Shown in pieces: positions 5,563-6,517 of a DNA stretch of 6,517 bases. The position numbers were made by a program, and so were the translations under genes. This stretch comes from JALYSX01 sp035544315 (GTDB lineage Bacteria; Vulcanimicrobiota; Vulcanimicrobiia; Vulcanimicrobiales; Vulcanimicrobiaceae), in contig DATKGB010000220.1 of assembly GCA_035544315.1 (NCBI GenBank), forward strand, positions 1 to 6,517. Reading direction: 5' to 3'. The stretch's first letter is position 1. Each line of letters starts with the position of its first letter. The notes under the pieces were generated by a model. The model did no database searches. It was given only the letters and a program-made list of their open reading frames with translations, and had not been told where the DNA came from.

Positions 5563-6517
5563 GGCGAATCACCCCGGCGTTACCGTTACCGTCGCCGTTG
5601 CCGGCGTCGATCATGCCGTGATAGGCGGCATAACCGCTACCGCGCGGCGGCTGCACGACCACGTATTCGGCGTGCGCGAGCGAGACGGCGCCCACGGAAT
5701 AGGCCGCTCCCAGCGGAACGTGCGCGACCGAGAACGCACCGTCGTTGCCGGTGGTTGCAAACGGCGTTGCGGTGACGTCGAGGGAGTCTTTATCGGGTGC
5801 TACGAAGACGATCGCTCCGGCCACGGGCGCGCCGGTGAGCGCGTCGATTACGGCCCCAGCGACGGTTGCATCGCCCGACGTGTCGTAGTTGGTCACGTCG
5901 GTCGTCGCAACGACGCCGTTACCCGCGCCGATCGCGCGACTGGCGCTAAATGCTTGCCAAGCCGGGCTGGAGAGTAGATCGCCCGGGATCCCATCGTCCG
6001 AAGCGGTGATGATAGCCACGTCGGGAACCTGCGCCGACGGCACCGGCGGAAGGTCGGCGTCTGCGGCGACGGCTTGCAGGAGGCTGTTGCCGGTGGGCGA
6101 GGCTTCGTTGCCGATCGCCGCAACGGCGTCTTTGGTCTGCGGAGCGTTGGGATAGCGATCGAGCATCACGCGCAGCGTCGCGGTGGCATATGGGCTGGAC
6201 GACTCGCCGGCACGCGCGTAATCCGAAACCAGACGCGACATCGCCGTCACGATCCACGGATCGGCCGGATACTTCTGTTGCCAATCCAGAATGGCGTCTT
6301 GCAGATCGTCCAGCCCGGTGGCCGTCCCGCGCGATAACATCTCGCTGTCGCTCTTTTGGTCCAGCCCGTTGAGTTGATTGCGTATGCCCAGCACGCTTTC
6401 GCTCAAGCGGCCGAAGTATTCATCGGCCGGTGCGGATTGGGTCGAAGCGGTCGACTGCACCTGTTGCGCGTAGGTCGCGCAGGGCGCAAATACAAGCGCG
6501 AGACTCGTCTCCTCCAC
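5549..6517 (-). CDS. Probable secreted protein with helical repeats and a carboxypeptidase-regulatory-like domain; 5' end beyond window
   Basis: Function not recognised. The visible 322 codons begin with a hydrophobic stretch (SLALVFAPCATYAQQ) that looks like the end of a signal peptide with cleavage after TYA, about residue 17. A GTG stands exactly at the window edge, but the two acidic residues after it do not suit a signal-peptide start, so the true start is probably beyond the edge. Residues 33-135 are helical; two stretches ending in a Tyr-Pro pair (83-84 and 122-123, about 39 apart) suggest degenerate TPR-like repeats. A Pro/Ser-rich linker (155-185) follows. Residues about 216-290 read as a CarboxypepD_reg-like beta sandwich: TVAGAVIDALTGAPVAGA, then TTGNDGAFSVAHVPLG and a closing Tyr-rich strand. 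The tail is Gly/Asn-rich, encoded by a hexamer repeat. Such modules commonly sit in extracytoplasmic proteins and mediate binding or folding. It ends overlapping the dioxygenase gene by 14 bases. Confidence 0.7.
   Translation of the reverse strand: MEETSLALVFAPCATYAQQVQSTASTQSAPADEYFGRLSESVLGIRNQLNGLDQKSDSEMLSRGTATGLDDLQDAILDWQQKYPADPWIVTAMSRLVSDYARAGESSSPYATATLRVMLDRYPNAPQTKDAVAAIGNEASPTGNSLLQAVAADADLPPVPSAQVPDVAIITASDDGIPGDLLSSPAWQAFSASRAIGAGNGVVATTDVTNYDTSGDATVAGAVIDALTGAPVAGAIVFVAPDKDSLDVTATPFATTGNDGAFSVAHVPLGAAYSVGAVSLAHAEYVVVQPPRGSGYAAYHGMIDAGNGDGNGNAGVIRLTSQ
5579..5602. repeat. Imperfect hexanucleotide tandem repeat, four copies
   Basis: Plus strand reads GTTACC, GTTACC, GTCGCC, GTTGCC. 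On the coding (minus) strand this gives alternating Gly-Asn/Asp (GNGDGNGN) near the C-terminus of the secreted protein. The first two copies are identical and the others differ by one or two bases, so slippage expansion is plausible. Confidence 0.6.

Overview
The window is a GC-rich, gene-dense stretch of bacterial chromosome with five complete or nearly complete protein genes and one that runs off the right edge. I see no mobile element, CRISPR array, rRNA or tRNA. The high GC content, the clear Shine-Dalgarno sites (GGAGGT before cydA) and the gene set (bd oxidase, secreted S41 protease, DUF4239 membrane protein, PhyH-type dioxygenase) suggest a free-living aerobic or microaerobic soil or sediment bacterium. 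The style resembles poorly cultured lineages such as Eremiobacterota/Vulcanimicrobiota, but that is a guess from general impression and not from any marker gene.

Layout: (1) 155-1495 (+) encodes an exported C-terminal-processing protease (S41) with signal peptide, PDZ domain and complete Ser/Lys catalytic pair. (2) 1523-2818 and 2815-3798 (+) are cydA and cydB, the two core subunits of a cytochrome bd quinol oxidase, joined by an ATGA start/stop overlap. Only 27 bases separate the protease from cydA, so all three may be one transcript. (3) 3803-4624 (-) is a four-helix DUF4239 (bestrophin-like) membrane protein, convergent with cydB and separated from it by 4 bases. (4) After an 86-base divergent intergenic region, 4711-5562 (+) is an Fe(II)/2-oxoglutarate dioxygenase of the PhyH family that strikingly resembles animal PHYHD1. 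(5) 5549-6517 (-) is a probably secreted protein with a helical N-terminal half and a carboxypeptidase-regulatory-like beta domain, cut by the window edge; its end overlaps the dioxygenase gene by 14 bases.

How they fit together: cydAB forms one membrane enzyme that oxidises quinol and reduces oxygen to water. The protease may act on envelope proteins and could be co-expressed with it, but a functional link is not shown. The remaining genes appear to be independent units. I find no evidence of an undescribed multi-gene system. The points most worth a second look are a histidine where E. coli CydA has Arg391, a perfect 10-base palindrome between the divergent genes, a perfect hairpin placed over the two overlapping stop codons at 5544-5559, and the protease-cydAB linkage.
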